A stretch of 64,000 bases of DNA, from NCBI GenBank assembly GCA_023678885.1, contig CM043013.1, forward strand, positions 13,362,791 through 13,426,790. The letters are read 5' to 3'. The DNA comes from Pogostemon cablin (taxonomy: Eukaryota > Streptophyta > Magnoliopsida > Lamiales > Lamiaceae). Below the pieces are notes generated by a model that did not search any database, was not told the origin of the DNA, and saw nothing but the letters and a program-made list of their open reading frames with translations. This document shows positions 11,363-22,567 of the stretch, in pieces (the stretch's first letter is position 1; each line of letters opens with the position of its first letter). Position numbers and translations under genes: made by a program.

Positions 11363-11739
11363 GTATTCACGATGGCGCCAAAAGTCTTCACACCGACCTT
11401 AAATAATAATTTAATTACTACTATTTTAAAGAATCATGCAAATATCAGGTTAATTTAGTGTCCACGTACTCTTAAAGTCAAATACGTATTTAATTGTCAT
11501 AGACCTAGCTAACATAGAGTTTGTTTACAGTTTATTATAACAAATAGAAAAGGAATCGATTTACGCGTATAGAATCTAAGTCAATTGATAGACCTAGCTA
11601 ACATAGAGTTTCTTTACAGTTTATTAAATTAAGTCGGATTTTATTTTCCATGTTTAACAATCATGAATGACTTGGTGGGAATGGAGTTTATATGTGAACT
11701 ATATTTTTTTTTTAAATTACTTATTAGTATATAAATAAA

Positions 11740-11995
11740 TAGTTATTCTTCGAGGAGTAATACTTTTTATAATTTTATTTACAAGAGTAATAGTATCTCT
11801 CTCTAAAGAGTAATTTTTAATATATTAAAAAGTAATCCATAAATCAGGGTTTACAATAAGTTGAAGAATTTTTTTTTTAATTAGAAGAGTCAGAATTTTA
11901 TATTTTTAAAAAGTAATTTTTCATATACTAAAGAATAATAATTGAAAATGGGGTTCACATGTGAACCTGGTTTACACAAGTGTTTGCGAAAGATC
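11740..11995. repeat. AGAGTAATTTTT-rich dispersed repeat
   Basis: Repeated AGAGTAATTTTTAATATA-like phrases end in GGTTTACACAAGTGTTTG. The same phrases and ending occur at about 35300-35590 inside the hAT element. Class unknown. Confidence 0.35.
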
Positions 11996-12058
11996 ATTTG
12001 TTTTTTATTGGAATTAATAGTATTGTTACATTTACTGTTTGTACGGAAATTAAAGAAT

Positions 12059-12388
12059 GAGTTAAATTAACTTTTAACCCGTAACTAAGACAAAATTTGA
12101 TTTCTATCCCAAAAAAGATAAATGGTTCAATTTTGTGACATTACTCACGGATTTGTTCGATTCTTTTTATCAATTTTCGCCGTAAAACGCTATTTTCGCC
12201 GGGAAGTCCCACATGCGCCACACATGAGGCTTAAATTTGGGGCTTTTCGGCGAAATTAGCATTTTCCGGCGAGAATTGGTCAAAAATCAAATAAATCCGT
12301 GACTTATGGGACAAAATTGAAACATTTATCTTTTTTGGATAGAAATCGAATTTTGCCTTAGTCACGGGGTAAAAAGTGAATTTAACTC
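12059..12388. mobile_element. Foldback (palindromic) element, copy 1
   Basis: The left arm runs from GAGTTAAATTAACTTTTAAC and pairs with the right arm ending AAAGTGAATTTAACTC, roughly 130 bp per arm. The spacer contains ATTTTCGCCGGGAAG and its inverted partner. The arms share AAAAAAGATAAATGGTTCAA-type sequence. It adjoins the 172-bp array on its right. A second copy is at 12898-13233. Confidence 0.6.
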
Positions 12389-12390
12389 CT

Positions 12391-12897
12391 ACAATTTTGT
12401 AGATTCTCGTATTTTCATGTTTGTATGCATTTATATAATGTAAAAACATGCTACCCATATATATTTTAATGTTTCGTTATTATTTTGACCATTATAATTT
12501 CATAAGAATATATACTCTTTTTGGGTTGTTTTTGGATTTTGTAGAAAAATCCTTGCGCCTTTACAATTATATAGATTTTCATATTTCCATATTTCTAAGC
12601 ATTTATATAATGTAAAAATATTCTACCCACCTATATTTCCATATTTCATTACTATTTTGGCCATTATAATGCCATAAAAATACTCTTTTTAGGTAGTTTT
12701 TAGATTTGGTAGAAAAATATATCCTTACGCCTTTACAATTTTGTAGATTCTCATATTCATGATTACAAGCATTTATATGATGTGAAAACACGCTACCCAC
12801 ATATATTACAATATTTCATTACTAATTTGACTATTATAATGGCATAAAAATACTCTTTTTGAAATTTTTTTGATTTCGAAGAAAAATCTTAATTCCT
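12391..12897. repeat. Tandem array, three copies of a 172-bp unit
   Basis: Units start at 12391, 12563 and 12735 with ACAATTNTNTAGATTNTCATA. Each contains GCATTTATATAATGTAAAAA, CTACCCA and ATTATAATGCCATAAAAATA-like text. The period is 172 bp for the first two copies and the third is slightly shorter. The array fills the space between two foldback elements. Confidence 0.75.
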
Positions 12898-13233
12898 TTA
12901 GATTAACTCTTTGCCTCGTTATTACTAAGAAAAAATTCGATTTCTATTCTAAAAAAGATAAATAGTTCAATTTTTTCTCATAATTCATGGACTCATTTAA
13001 TTTTTGACCAATTTTCGTCAGAAAACACTAATTTCGCTGGAAAGCCCCACGTGCGCCACGCATGAGACTTCAATTTTGGGGCTTGCCAGAAAAATTAGTG
13101 TTTTTCGACGAAAATTGGACAAAAATTGAACAAGTTTATGAGTTTTTTTGACAAAATTGAACTATTTATCTTTTTTTGGATAGAAATTAAATTTTGCCTT
13201 AGTTATGGGGTAAAAAGTGAATTTAACTCTTAA
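12898..13233. mobile_element. Foldback (palindromic) element, copy 2
   Basis: A diverged copy of 12059-12388 in the same orientation: TTCGATTTCTATTCTAAAAA near the left and TTATGGGGTAAAAAGTGAAT then TTAACTC at the right. The left arm has lost part of its outer end. Confidence 0.55.
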
Positions 13234-14266
13234 AGAATATAGTATTGCACGTAATGAGTTAATAGATATAATATTTTAATGTGTAGTGTGGTTGTATTAT
13301 TATTGTGTGTGGGTCTCATGTAGATAAATTAATTATTTTGTATGTGTCCTGTATAAAAAAAAAGAAATGTAATAATAATTGTGGGACGTGTAATTAATAA
13401 AATATAACAATATTTATTGGACGGGAGTGTTATGTATGTTAGTTCAGGTGACAATTCTAAAATTAAATTATTTTTCAAGGAGGTATTTGGGGGGAAAGAT
13501 AATGGGGGAGTTTTACTAAGCAATTGATTTTCATTTATTGCATATTAATCTTATCCAATATTGAGATTCATGAATCCCCCACTATCGTAGATGTTTGAAT
13601 TTTGACTCAAAACACTGTTCATTGCACGCAATTTTGTTCCCATCATTTATAAATAATGCTTAAATAACCTCAGGCCATCTAATTTTTTTTGTGTATATAC
13701 TAAGTTATAAGGTCATTATAAATTATTGTTGATTACGTATTATAGTCATGAATATCGATTATTAGTTTGATCATAGGCTATGGAATTCTTTCACTTCATA
13801 AATGACGACTATCCATATTCCATGGCTACCCTAAGATTAATTAGCTAATAGATTAAAGAAATTAAATGGATAAACGGATTAAGCTGGCCATTCGTAAGTT
13901 GTTATTAAAGTTATTCTTTGTTGATTAACTATCAAGACCTCTGACTTGGACTTTTGAGTGTGTGGAAGTATTAATTTTTGTTACACTCGTTCATGTGAGT
14001 ACGGTGCGTAAACAAACAGAATATTTAGCAAATTGCTCGCAACTCAACTCGTTAAATATTCGTATATATGCATTTGTTTAGTTAATATAAATTAATGGAC
14101 AATATTTCTAACCTTATTTTTATAAACAAACCGAGTTTTGTTCGTATATGTGCATTTGTTTAGTTAACATAAATTAATGGGCAATATTTTTAAGCTCATA
14201 TTTATAAACAAATCAAGTTTGAACATCATATAGCTTGTTTATTAATAGCTCATAAATAAACTCATA
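13234..14266. other. Intergenic AT-rich sequence
   Basis: No gene or clear element. A roughly 60-bp phrase (CGTATATGTGCATTTGTTTA, TTAATGGGCAATATTTTTAA) occurs twice, near 14060-14130 and 14140-14210. Confidence 0.35.
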
Positions 14267-14494
14267 CTCCCTCCGCCCCTCATTAATGAGGGCCATTTGA
14301 TTTTTGGTACGTAGATTAAGGAGTATTATTATATAATATGTAGTGGGTAGTTGTATTAGTAGGAGTGTGGGTCCCAATATTTAATTATATTAGAGGGAGT
14401 GTGTGGGTCCCATGTGTGTAAAAAAGTAAAGGAGACTCTTTGGGTGAGACGACCAAAATAGAAAAATGACCCTCTTGGGCTGGGACGGAGGGAG
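14267..14494. mobile_element. Stowaway MITE, 228 bp
   Basis: It starts CTCCCTCCGCCCCTCATTAA and ends GCTGGGACGGAGGGAG, with TA on both sides. The interior (GTACGTAGATTAAGGAGTAT, GTAGTGGGTAGTTGTATTAG) defines a subfamily shared with 15283, 15773, 36203 and, in reverse, 21346. Confidence 0.8.
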
Positions 14495-15282
14495 TATAAT
14501 GTATAATGTGTTCTTGAGCAAGCTCGTTAATAGTACATTTAAATAGTTAAATGTACTCGTATATTATAGTTTTAAGTTTTATAATTAATAGGTTTTTTTT
14601 TATAAAAAATATATTATATATACTCGTTTTTGTTTTTAAATAATCTTTAAATGAAAAGATATTCAATGTACCCAGGAATATGAGTATGCACTCAATTTTT
14701 TTTTCATGACATACCGTATTAATTTTAATTTAATAATATATATGTATTTATTTTCTTAATAAATATATCACCTTTTATATTTTACTATAACATTAATTTT
14801 GCATATAAAAATTGTGTAAAATTTTTAAATAATTATTCAGTAATATTTATTTATTTATTTAATCAACGTATTTGAATTAAATTTAAGTGCATGAATATTA
14901 TTTCTTGCACCCGAATACACATAATATTTTGTTAATTTAAATTAATTATATTTTTTGTTTTAATTATATACAAATGATTTTATAAATTTTGATGAAATAA
15001 AATTAATATTAAGTAGATATTAAATTATTCGTTAATTATTCAACTGATTAAATTTTCAAAAATTTTATATTTATTATATTAATTATTTATTCATTAGTCA
15101 TATCTTTTAAATAAAAAATTAACTATATAGGGTATTTTTATTAATAATTGAAATATAAAATACTTTAAATACTTTAAAATTAAAATCAAATTAAAAGAAG
15201 TTTTTAATGCATACCTTGATTAATATTCTAAAGCATTTAATTATATTAAATTAATTTTAACAAATAATATGTAAAACACTTA

Positions 15283-15509
15283 CTCCCTCCGTCCCAACTT
15301 AAGAGTTCCATTTGCTTTTGGACACGTGGATTAAGGAATATTATTATTTAATGTGTAATGGGTAGTTGCATTAGTGGGTGTGGGGGCACCATGTTTTAAT
15401 TGTATTAGTGGGTGTGGGTGAGTCCCATGTGTCCTAAAGAGGAAATGAGACTCTTTGGGTGGGACGACCAAAATGGTAAAATAGTCCTCTTAACCTGGGA
15501 CGGATGGAG
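15283..15509. mobile_element. Stowaway MITE
   Basis: It starts CTCCCTCCGTCCCAACTTAA and ends ACCTGGGACGGATGGAG. TA is present on the left but mutated to AA on the right. It is very similar to the element at 15773-16000. Confidence 0.75.
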
Positions 15510-15659
15510 AATGTTTTAAATTATGGCATTTCATCATAAGAGTGTGCCACATATCTTTTTGTAAAATCTATATTTGGAAATTACTTCACAATTAGATATA
15601 TTATAATCATTTTCAATTTTATTTTTATTTATTATTGACTTGTTTGTTTATTTAATATT

Positions 15660-16190
15660 TGTGAATAATATTAGGGTCTCACTAAATACACACCCTCTTT
15701 TATTAAATGTTAAAATTTGTGTACCCCTGGGGACACCGTGCGTCCAAATACCCTTTAATATTAAATAATATACTCCCTCCGTCCCAACTTAAGAGTCACA
15801 TTTGTTTTTAGGCACGTGGATTAAAGAGTATTATTATTTAATGTGTAGTGGGTAGTTGTACTAGTGGGTGTGGGGGCCCCCATGTTTTAATTGTATTAGT
15901 GGGTGTGGGTGAGTCCCATGTGTCCAAAAAAGGAAATGAGACTCTTTGGGTTGGACGACCAAAATGGTAAAATGACCCTCTTAACATGGGACGGAGGGAG
16001 TACTATTTAGTATTAGGACGTGTACCTTTTATTTTTTGGAATATATATATATATATTAATGAAAGTGTATACACTTTAGAACAAAATGATGTACCCTTAT
16101 TAATTAAAGTGTACACCCTTTACAACAAAATATTGTACTCTTACAAATCTTGTACACCTGGGACACAAGAGACCAACTCTTTATTAAATA
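15660..16190. mobile_element. GTGCGCC-family MITE interrupted by a Stowaway
   Basis: The left part (GTGTACCCCTGGGGACACCG) and right part (GTGTACCCTTATTAATTAAA, TATACACTTTAGAACAAAAT, CTTGTACACCTGGGACACAA) match the family at 3690-3955. The Stowaway at 15773-16000 separates them. Confidence 0.5.
15773..16000. mobile_element. Stowaway MITE, 228 bp, nested
   Basis: CTCCCTCCGTCCCAACTTAA at the left, AACATGGGACGGAGGGAG at the right, TA at both flanks. It is inserted into an older MITE of the GTGCGCC family. Confidence 0.8.
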
Positions 16191-16539
16191 CACACTCCAT
16201 TAATATATAATTAATGTATATATTTTTAAAATGTGTAAATTGTCGTTAATTCATTAAATACACACCCTTATATCTGTTATATTAATAATTTCTATATTAA
16301 TTAAACGTGATACACACTCTTATTGAGATGAAAAGAAGATTAACAATGGAGACGGATTCCAAATATTGCTCAAAATTCCACATATTGAAAACTTTGTTTT
16401 AAATTACTCAAATGAAGAAAACCCCAACAATTACATGTTAATTCATCTATAAATAGCATTTCATCTTCGATTCTTATAATACCTAAAAAGCATAAAATGG
16501 AATTAATCATCAATACACGTATTAGTATTTGGAGTCAAA

Positions 16540-16776
16540 GGAGAAAATTGACGTGATAATGCACTCAATAATCTCACAAAACACTCAAGAACACACACAT
16601 GAAATAATAAAACTTGAATTAAATTGAAAGCTTGCACAAAGATGTATAGTGGTTCGGTTATGAATAACCTACATCCACTTGATCTCAATCTGATGCAATA
16701 CACACAAAAATGCAGCACTCAAACTGTCAACTCTCAATGTGAACTACTTGTGTGATCAGCCCTTATATCTACCTAC
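16540..16776. mobile_element. LTR fragment
   Basis: The segment contains AGTGGTTCGGTTATGAATAA then CCTACATCCACTT. The retrotransposon LTR at 18442-19024 carries the same arrangement (GAGTGGTTCGGCTCACTAAC then GCCTACATCCACT). It is cut by the CACTA end that follows. Confidence 0.4.
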
Positions 16777-17550
16777 CACTACAAGAAATTTGATAAATGG
16801 CGACAACAAAATTCGTCATGAAAATTGAATTTTTCGTCATAAAAAAATTTTAATAACGAAATTTGGGCGTCACATAGATCGTCACAATATGTGTGTCGTA
16901 TTAGGTATTATTCGACGATATTTTAATTCGTCACCAAATAGTATGTTTTAATGACAAAAACACTATTAATCTCTAATGTTCTAGCCTATAGTGACGATTA
17001 AGTTGTCACAATTTCATCTCATTTTCGTTGTGTTATGTATTATTTCGTCACTAACTAAAAGTTACATTATTGTGACGGTTTTCTCTATAGTATCAATCTC
17101 ATCAATTATTTATGACGTTTTTATTGTCACATTTGAATCAACTATTTTGTTGAAATATTTCGTCGTGAAATGGTTAGATAATAACGACAAAATTATGGCA
17201 TTCTATAATGACGACATAATTTGTCACTAAGGAGTAATATAATAAGACAAAATATTAATCGTCATTAAAAAGTGTGGAAATGGTGACAACTTATTTTTGT
17301 TGGAAATAAATAATATTAGTAACGATATAGACTTATTATATAATGACGACATAATTTGTCACTAATGAGTAATATATTAAGACAAAATATTTATTGTCAT
17401 TAAAATGTGAAGAAATTGTGACAATTTACTTTCGTTGTAAATATATATTATTAGTGACGATATGTAACATTGTCATTAAAAATTTTAAATACAATAACGA
17501 CAAATTATCGTTGTTAACAATATATGATGACAAATTATATTTGTCATATC
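16777..17550 (+). mobile_element. CACTA (En/Spm-type) element end with subterminal repeats
   Basis: It begins with the terminal repeat CACTACAAGAAATTTGATAA, followed by dozens of short repeats with the core CGTCA/TGACG (for example AATTCGTCAT and GTGACGATTAAG), the usual subterminal transposase-binding pattern of CACTA elements. The opposite end was not found, and the sequence changes abruptly at about 17560 into a retrotransposon leader. Confidence 0.7.
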
Positions 17551-17559
17551 GCTGTGGTG

Positions 17560-18441
17560 TACTCTTGCCACGATGTGCCTCCACCTCGCTTCCACTCTTA
17601 GACTGCCTTACTCCGGTCGCCGGAATCAACCCTTCAATCCGTCAAGAAACCAGCCTTTGAACACTGTTTCTTTCCTCGCCGGATGATACTCTGAACCGCC
17701 ACTGATTACGTCGGAAGATCGCTAATGTCAGCGCCGCCCAGTTCCGTCGAATCCAGCCGTTGCCTATTACTTTACACTTCTGGAGAGAATTTGTCACCTC
17801 CATTCAATTTCTGAATGCCGCCCGATGAACCGCCATCGTGTGCCGCTGTGTTACGCCTTCCTCGCAGGATTTTCCCCAGCCCATCGCCGCTGGACCACCG
17901 GACTTATAATTCCTTCTTACTGAGAATTCCTTTCTTGGAACCACCTCCATCGCTTTCTTGATCTCCCTCTCTTCCCGTCTGCTGTAGATCAATAACCCGC
18001 AACCACCGTTTCCTTGTTCTTCCATCTGCCTTCGTGTTCTTCTACCTCCAACCACCATCGACTGTCCGCCGATATTCTGCGAGAACACTTCCATGTTGCC
18101 AATTACCCCTTGCAACGTCTTACTCTCCATGGTTGAATATCAAGAACTCCCTATCTTGCAGATCCCAGAACCCCAACTTGGTTGCACATTGACCCACTTT
18201 TGACGTTGCTTCTCTCTCTCCTCTCTCCTCTAAACCGCCGTCCAAAGAACGACTCTGAATCCCTCTCTCGTTGATCTGCAAGAATCGCCTACTTTCTTGC
18301 ATCTCACTGTTTTCTTCATCGTAACCGCCTCGGATCAGATTTCATCCTCTGCCCGCTATCAATCTTGGTGGAAACACCATCTTGATCTTCAATCTCCATC
18401 TTCTTCCTTGGCCTGCCTTTCTTCCCACAGACGGCGCCAAT
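17560..18441 (-). mobile_element. Internal leader region of an LTR retrotransposon
   Basis: This GC-richer stretch lies directly after the primer-binding site at 18424-18440 in minus orientation. It contains several overlapping short minus-strand frames with basic, Arg/Glu-rich translations (for example 17804-18130 and 18120-18302) but no gag, protease or RT motif I can recognise. It ends abruptly against CACTA subterminal repeats. Confidence 0.5.
18424..18440 (-). other. Primer-binding site of the LTR retrotransposon
   Basis: Read on the minus strand this is TTGGCGCCGTCTGTGGG, a primer-binding-site sequence common in plant LTR retrotransposons. It begins a base or two after the LTR end at 18442, as expected. 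Confidence 0.65.
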
Positions 18442-19024
18442 TGTCGTGGGAATTGGCAGATTGCAGATTGAAGCATGAACTTAAGAATTGAAAGCATGAA
18501 GCCTAATCTATGAATGAAGAAACGAAACAAGAACACGAGGGTTTTTTAGAGTGGTTCGGCTCACTAACGAGCCTACATCCACTATGGAGAGAGACCCTTT
18601 ATTGCTACATTGTGCATGAGGAGATTACAATGAATTAAAGCTGATAACTCAGCTTATATACAACACATAAGCCAACTACCAAACTTAAGGACTAACTTGC
18701 TGGTGCAATTTTGAGCCTTCAGTTTGTGTATCAAACGGTTACCAAACTGAGTGAAACTACTTCCAACTAACAGCATATGTGTCAAGCTTTCTAGCCATAT
18801 GATTAATTGCTCCTAACTCATCCGTTTAGCCACCAAACTAACTCTTCAAACTTCCCTGCTCACCTGTGCACCGGTGGTATCCTTTGTTGGACTTGAGCTT
18901 CATTTCATCTGTTGTTCCATGATGCAACTGATACATCCATGCAACTTGATCATACACGAGCTAAGTATGCATGACAACCTATTCATACAACTTCACCATG
19001 CATGAATGAGGTTCATACTTAACA
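18442..19024 (-). mobile_element. 5' LTR of a retrotransposon (583 bp)
   Basis: On the minus strand it begins TGTTAAGTATGAACC and ends CCCACGACA, so it has TG...CA ends, and it is followed by a primer-binding site. The partner LTR was not found, so the element is truncated. Right-hand limit inferred from the TG terminus only. Confidence 0.6.
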
Positions 19025-19381
19025 ATTATAAATTAATAGATTTAGAATTTGATACAAATATAAAGAAAGGATTTAAGGGAGAACCCTTAAATCTCTTAAT
19101 CAAACATATCCTAACAGTAAAATAGAATCTAAGTTACTAGGTATACATAATTTTATGTACAATGGTGTAAGAAATAGGAGTATATCATTTTCAGAAGGAA
19201 AATGATCAAATCCAAGCGTTAAAATAAAAACTGGGTTTAAATTAATTCTCCCACCTACTTACATTAATTTAGTTAAGAAATTAAGCAAATTAAAATAAAT
19301 ACGTAATAAGGGTTTAAATGAATTCTTCCACCTACTTTCATTAATTTTACTTAAGAAATTAAGCAAGTGTGAGACTGAAAT

Positions 19382-20897
19382 TAGAACTGTCAATTTGGGT
19401 TGAACCCAATGGTCAGCCTGCCCAACTCATAAAAACCCGTCAGTATCCTACCCCAAAAATGACCTAACCCAAAATGACCCGCCTCAAAAGCAATCCGCCT
19501 CATATAAGCCCACTACAAAGTGGGTCATAGGTTAACCTGCCCCAACCTAATAATCTACCACCCATTCCTATCCCCGCCCACTACCCCCAACCCAACCCAA
19601 AAAAAAAAAAAATTATAAAAAATTTAGATTTTAAAATTAAAATAATAAAAATATTATCACCCAACCTACCCCTATGCTGCCCACCCTCCCAAAAAAATTT
19701 TTTTTATTAAAATTTAGATTTTAATATTAAAATAATAAAAATATTATCACTCATCCTACCCTTACCCCCACCCACCCCCCGCCCACCACCCCACCCAAAA
19801 TTTTTTTAATAAAAATTTAGATTTTAATTAATATTAAAATAATATAAATATTATCACACAGCCTACTCCTACCCCCATCCACCCACCCATCCTCCCCCAC
19901 CCCCAAAAAAAATTTTAATATTAACTTAAATCTAAATTTTTATTAAAAAAAATTTGGGAAGGGGGGTGGGTGGGTGTGTGTGGGTGGGTGGGGGTGGGTT
20001 GTTGTGGTAATTTTTTTATTATTAAATATTATAATTTAAATTGTTATAAAAAAATTTTTGGGAAGGGGGTGGGTGGGGTAAGGTGGTAATATTTTTATTA
20101 TTAAAATTTAAAATTTTATTTAAATATTTTTTTTTGGGAAGGTGTGGGGGTAAGCTATTGTGGTAATAATTTTTATTATTTAAATATTAAAACTTGATAA
20201 AAATTTTAATATTAAAATAATAAAACTTTTTTTTTGGGAAGGGGGTGGGTGTGTGTGGGGGTGGTGGGGTTAGGGGGAGAAGTGGGGAGGGGGTAGAGTG
20301 GATGGTAAGTGAAACATCCTTAAAAAAAAGGCTAAATATAGTGTGCACCCGGGTGCACACGAAGCTTCGTGTGCACCCACGTACAAATATAAGCAAAAAC
20401 ATATACAATTATGAGTAAAAATGTATACAATTTAATTGTTAATTTTTTTAATAAAAATTGAATGTAAAAAAATGTACAATTATTAAAATACATGTATACA
20501 CTATTGAATAAAAAGTTATATACATATGAATGCTTGTTTTTTTAATAAAAAATTTAGTGTGAAAAAAGTATACAATTATTACAAAATACGTATACAAAAG
20601 AGAATAACATGTATACAAAATAGAATAAAAAGTTATACAAATATGGGTGCAAGGGTGCACCCGGGTGCACCTAATATACACTCTAAAAAAAATATCATAA
20701 AAAAAAAATAATAAATAGACCAACCCGTGGGTCGACCCACCAGTGACCCACCCCAACCCGCGAGTGATCTGACCCGCAATTGATCCAACCCTCAAGTGAC
20801 CCAACCCGTGTGTGACCTGTCCCATTTGAGCCCGCATAAGAGCGGGTTATGATAGGTTTAGGCTAAACCGACCCACCAACCCATTTTGACAGCTCTA
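19382..20897. mobile_element. Non-autonomous hAT element, 1516 bp
   Basis: The left end TAGAACTGTCAATTTGGGTT pairs with the right end, whose reverse complement reads TAGAGCTGTCAAAATGGGTT. ACTGAAAT is duplicated exactly at 19374-19381 and 20898-20905, the 8-bp target duplication expected of hAT. The interior alternates CCCACCC-rich and AATATTAAAATAATAAAAAT-like repeats with strong strand asymmetry. It contains a nested GTGCACC element at 20338-20690 and no transposase. Confidence 0.85.
20338..20690. mobile_element. GTGCACC-ended AT-rich element, copy 2
   Basis: The left end is GTGTGCACCCGGGTGCACAC and the right end GGTGCACCCGGGTGCACCTA. The interior matches copies at 10103 and 37759. It is nested in the hAT element at 19382-20897, so it is younger than that element or moved with it. 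Confidence 0.6.
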
Positions 20898-21082
20898 ACT
20901 GAAATACTTTTTCCTAATTAGGTTTATCACTTTTGATTAAAAATTTACTTAGTTATAATATGAGGGAGATACAATTATTTATAAAATAATTTACTTGATA
21001 GTCATTACTTTTATCAATTAATTATCAATTCTTATTAAAATATTATTATTAGTTCTTATTCGTTTAATTAGAACTCGATCAT

Positions 21083-21340
21083 TTCACCAAAAAAACTGTT
21101 TTATACCGATCGAATATTCCGTTGGTAAAAGCCTTAATTACATTGTTAAATTGGCTTATCAACGGATTAGCAACAGAATCCGTTGGTAAAGTGGTGGTTG
21201 GTAAACTTTTTTAGCAACAAAAAATGAATTCCATTGGTAAATAATTCCGTTGGTAATTCGTTGCTAATAATTCTGTTAGTAATTTATATAATGATTCCCT
21301 TGGTAATCCGTGGGTACCAAAGCCACGGTGGGTGAGTTTT
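21083..21340 (+). mobile_element. Degenerate CACTA element end
   Basis: It starts near CACCAAAAAAACTG (a decayed CACTACAAAAAA) and continues AATATTCCGTTGGTAAAAGC, then many TTCCGTTGGTAA-type subterminal repeats. The first 80 bp match, in reverse complement, the CACTA end at 6757-6846. Confidence 0.5.
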
Positions 21341-21345
21341 ATATA

Positions 21346-21574
21346 CTCCCTCCGTCTCAGGCTAAGAGGATCATTTTTCCATTTTGGTCGTCCCACCCAA
21401 AGAGTCCCATTTTCTTTTTTACACACATGGAACATATACACACCCCCTCTAATACAATTAAAATATGGGACCCACATTCCTACTAATACAACTACCCACT
21501 ATACATTAAATAATAATACTCATTAATCTACGTGCAAAAAAGTAAATGACTCTCTTATGCCGGGACGGATGGAG
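21346..21574. mobile_element. Stowaway MITE, 229 bp
   Basis: CTCCCTCCGTCTCAGGCTAA at the left, GCCGGGACGGATGGAG at the right, flanked by TA. It is in reverse orientation relative to the 14267 subfamily. Confidence 0.75.
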
Positions 21575-21928
21575 TATTTTTTATTTCAATTTCGTGTACT
21601 AACAGCCAAATTATTGTACCATATAATATTACACAACTTGCAGAACTATATACCTGGATTAGATGATACTCATGAACTCGTAAAATTAACTTTAGGTCAT
21701 GACATATATTCCTATTTATTAGTCCCTTTTTAGCAGAATGTTCCATTGAAAGAATTCTACGCAATTAATAGACATACATGTAAGAAATTAAAATAAAGGC
21801 ATGGGTAACATGGCGTTGTACACTTTTGTTTTTAAGTTTTTTTTTCTTTTTTTCTCCCTATTAAATGTTAGAATTTCATTAACTAGTCATATGTGTAAAT
21901 GGGTCTTGGCTGCCCAATGTAGTGGGCT

Positions 21929-21940
21929 TTATATATAAAA
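21929..21940 (+). promoter_or_regulatory. Possible TATA box
   Basis: GGCTTTATATATAAAATAG lies about 245 bp upstream of the ATG at 22183. If the first exon at 22183-22251 is real, this is the best TATA candidate, with a long GA-rich leader between. Confidence 0.3.
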
Positions 21941-22182
21941 TAGAAGCCCAAAATATTAAGCCTAATAGAATTTAATTCATTTGGCCCACTGCATAACCAA
22001 CTTTTGGGTTGATTAATAAGATTTGTCTTCGAGGAGTGGTGATTAGAGTCCAGAAGCGAGAGAACAGAGAGTGAGAGCGACAAACAGGGGAGTGAGAGGG
22101 AGGAATTGGAGAGTGCGGGAGACCATATCTATTTTGGAGTCCATTTCTTCGTTGTTTCACTTCAAATTTTGAGGGTAACTTC

Positions 22183-22251
22183 ATGGCAACGTCCTCTACA
22201 TCTCGAAGTGAATTTTCTAGAAACATTTTTGGTTGGAGCAATAAAAATCAG
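22183..22251 (+). CDS. Possible orphan first coding exon
   Basis: An ATG after a purine-rich, UTR-like leader (22030-22180) opens a 23-codon frame, MATSSTSRSEFSRNIFGWSN then KNQ, that ends in a good donor, CAG|GTGATT. Composition changes from GA-rich leader to coding-like and then to T-rich intron-like sequence at the junction. I do not recognise the peptide. No following exon is visible; the next kilobases are a Tourist element with nested insertions and a copia remnant. It may be a gene severed by transposons, or a gene with a very long intron. The minus-strand open frame over the same interval looks like a shadow. Confidence 0.35.
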
Positions 22252-22567
22252 GTGATTCGTATTCTCTTTGTACTATTGAGATATTTTCTTCTCCTTGCAT
22301 TCCAAGAGTTATTCCTTTGATAGTATTTCGGTGATTCTGTGGGTTTCTTCTATTTATAATAAAGAAATAAAACTTTGTACTGTTAGGTTGTGTTTGGATC
22401 GAGTCATTTCAAATTCAATAAATTTGAAAATGAGTGAATTTTAAATTCCATAAATTTTAAATCAATTCATTTGAATTTCATTGCTTGGATGATTTATGAA
22501 TTTATGAAAATATTTTTAAATCCATAATTCAATAATTATTTTTTAATTTTTAAAATAGAATTTTATA

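Noticed and set aside
12231..12800. Two similar minus-strand frames (75 and 65 codons)
   Set aside because: They fall in the foldback element and the 172-bp array; similarity is due to the tandem repeat.
20448..20837. 129-codon minus-strand frame with 'YTC/THI' repeats
   Set aside because: Lies inside a hAT element over the AT-rich GTGCACC repeat; translation is repeat-driven.
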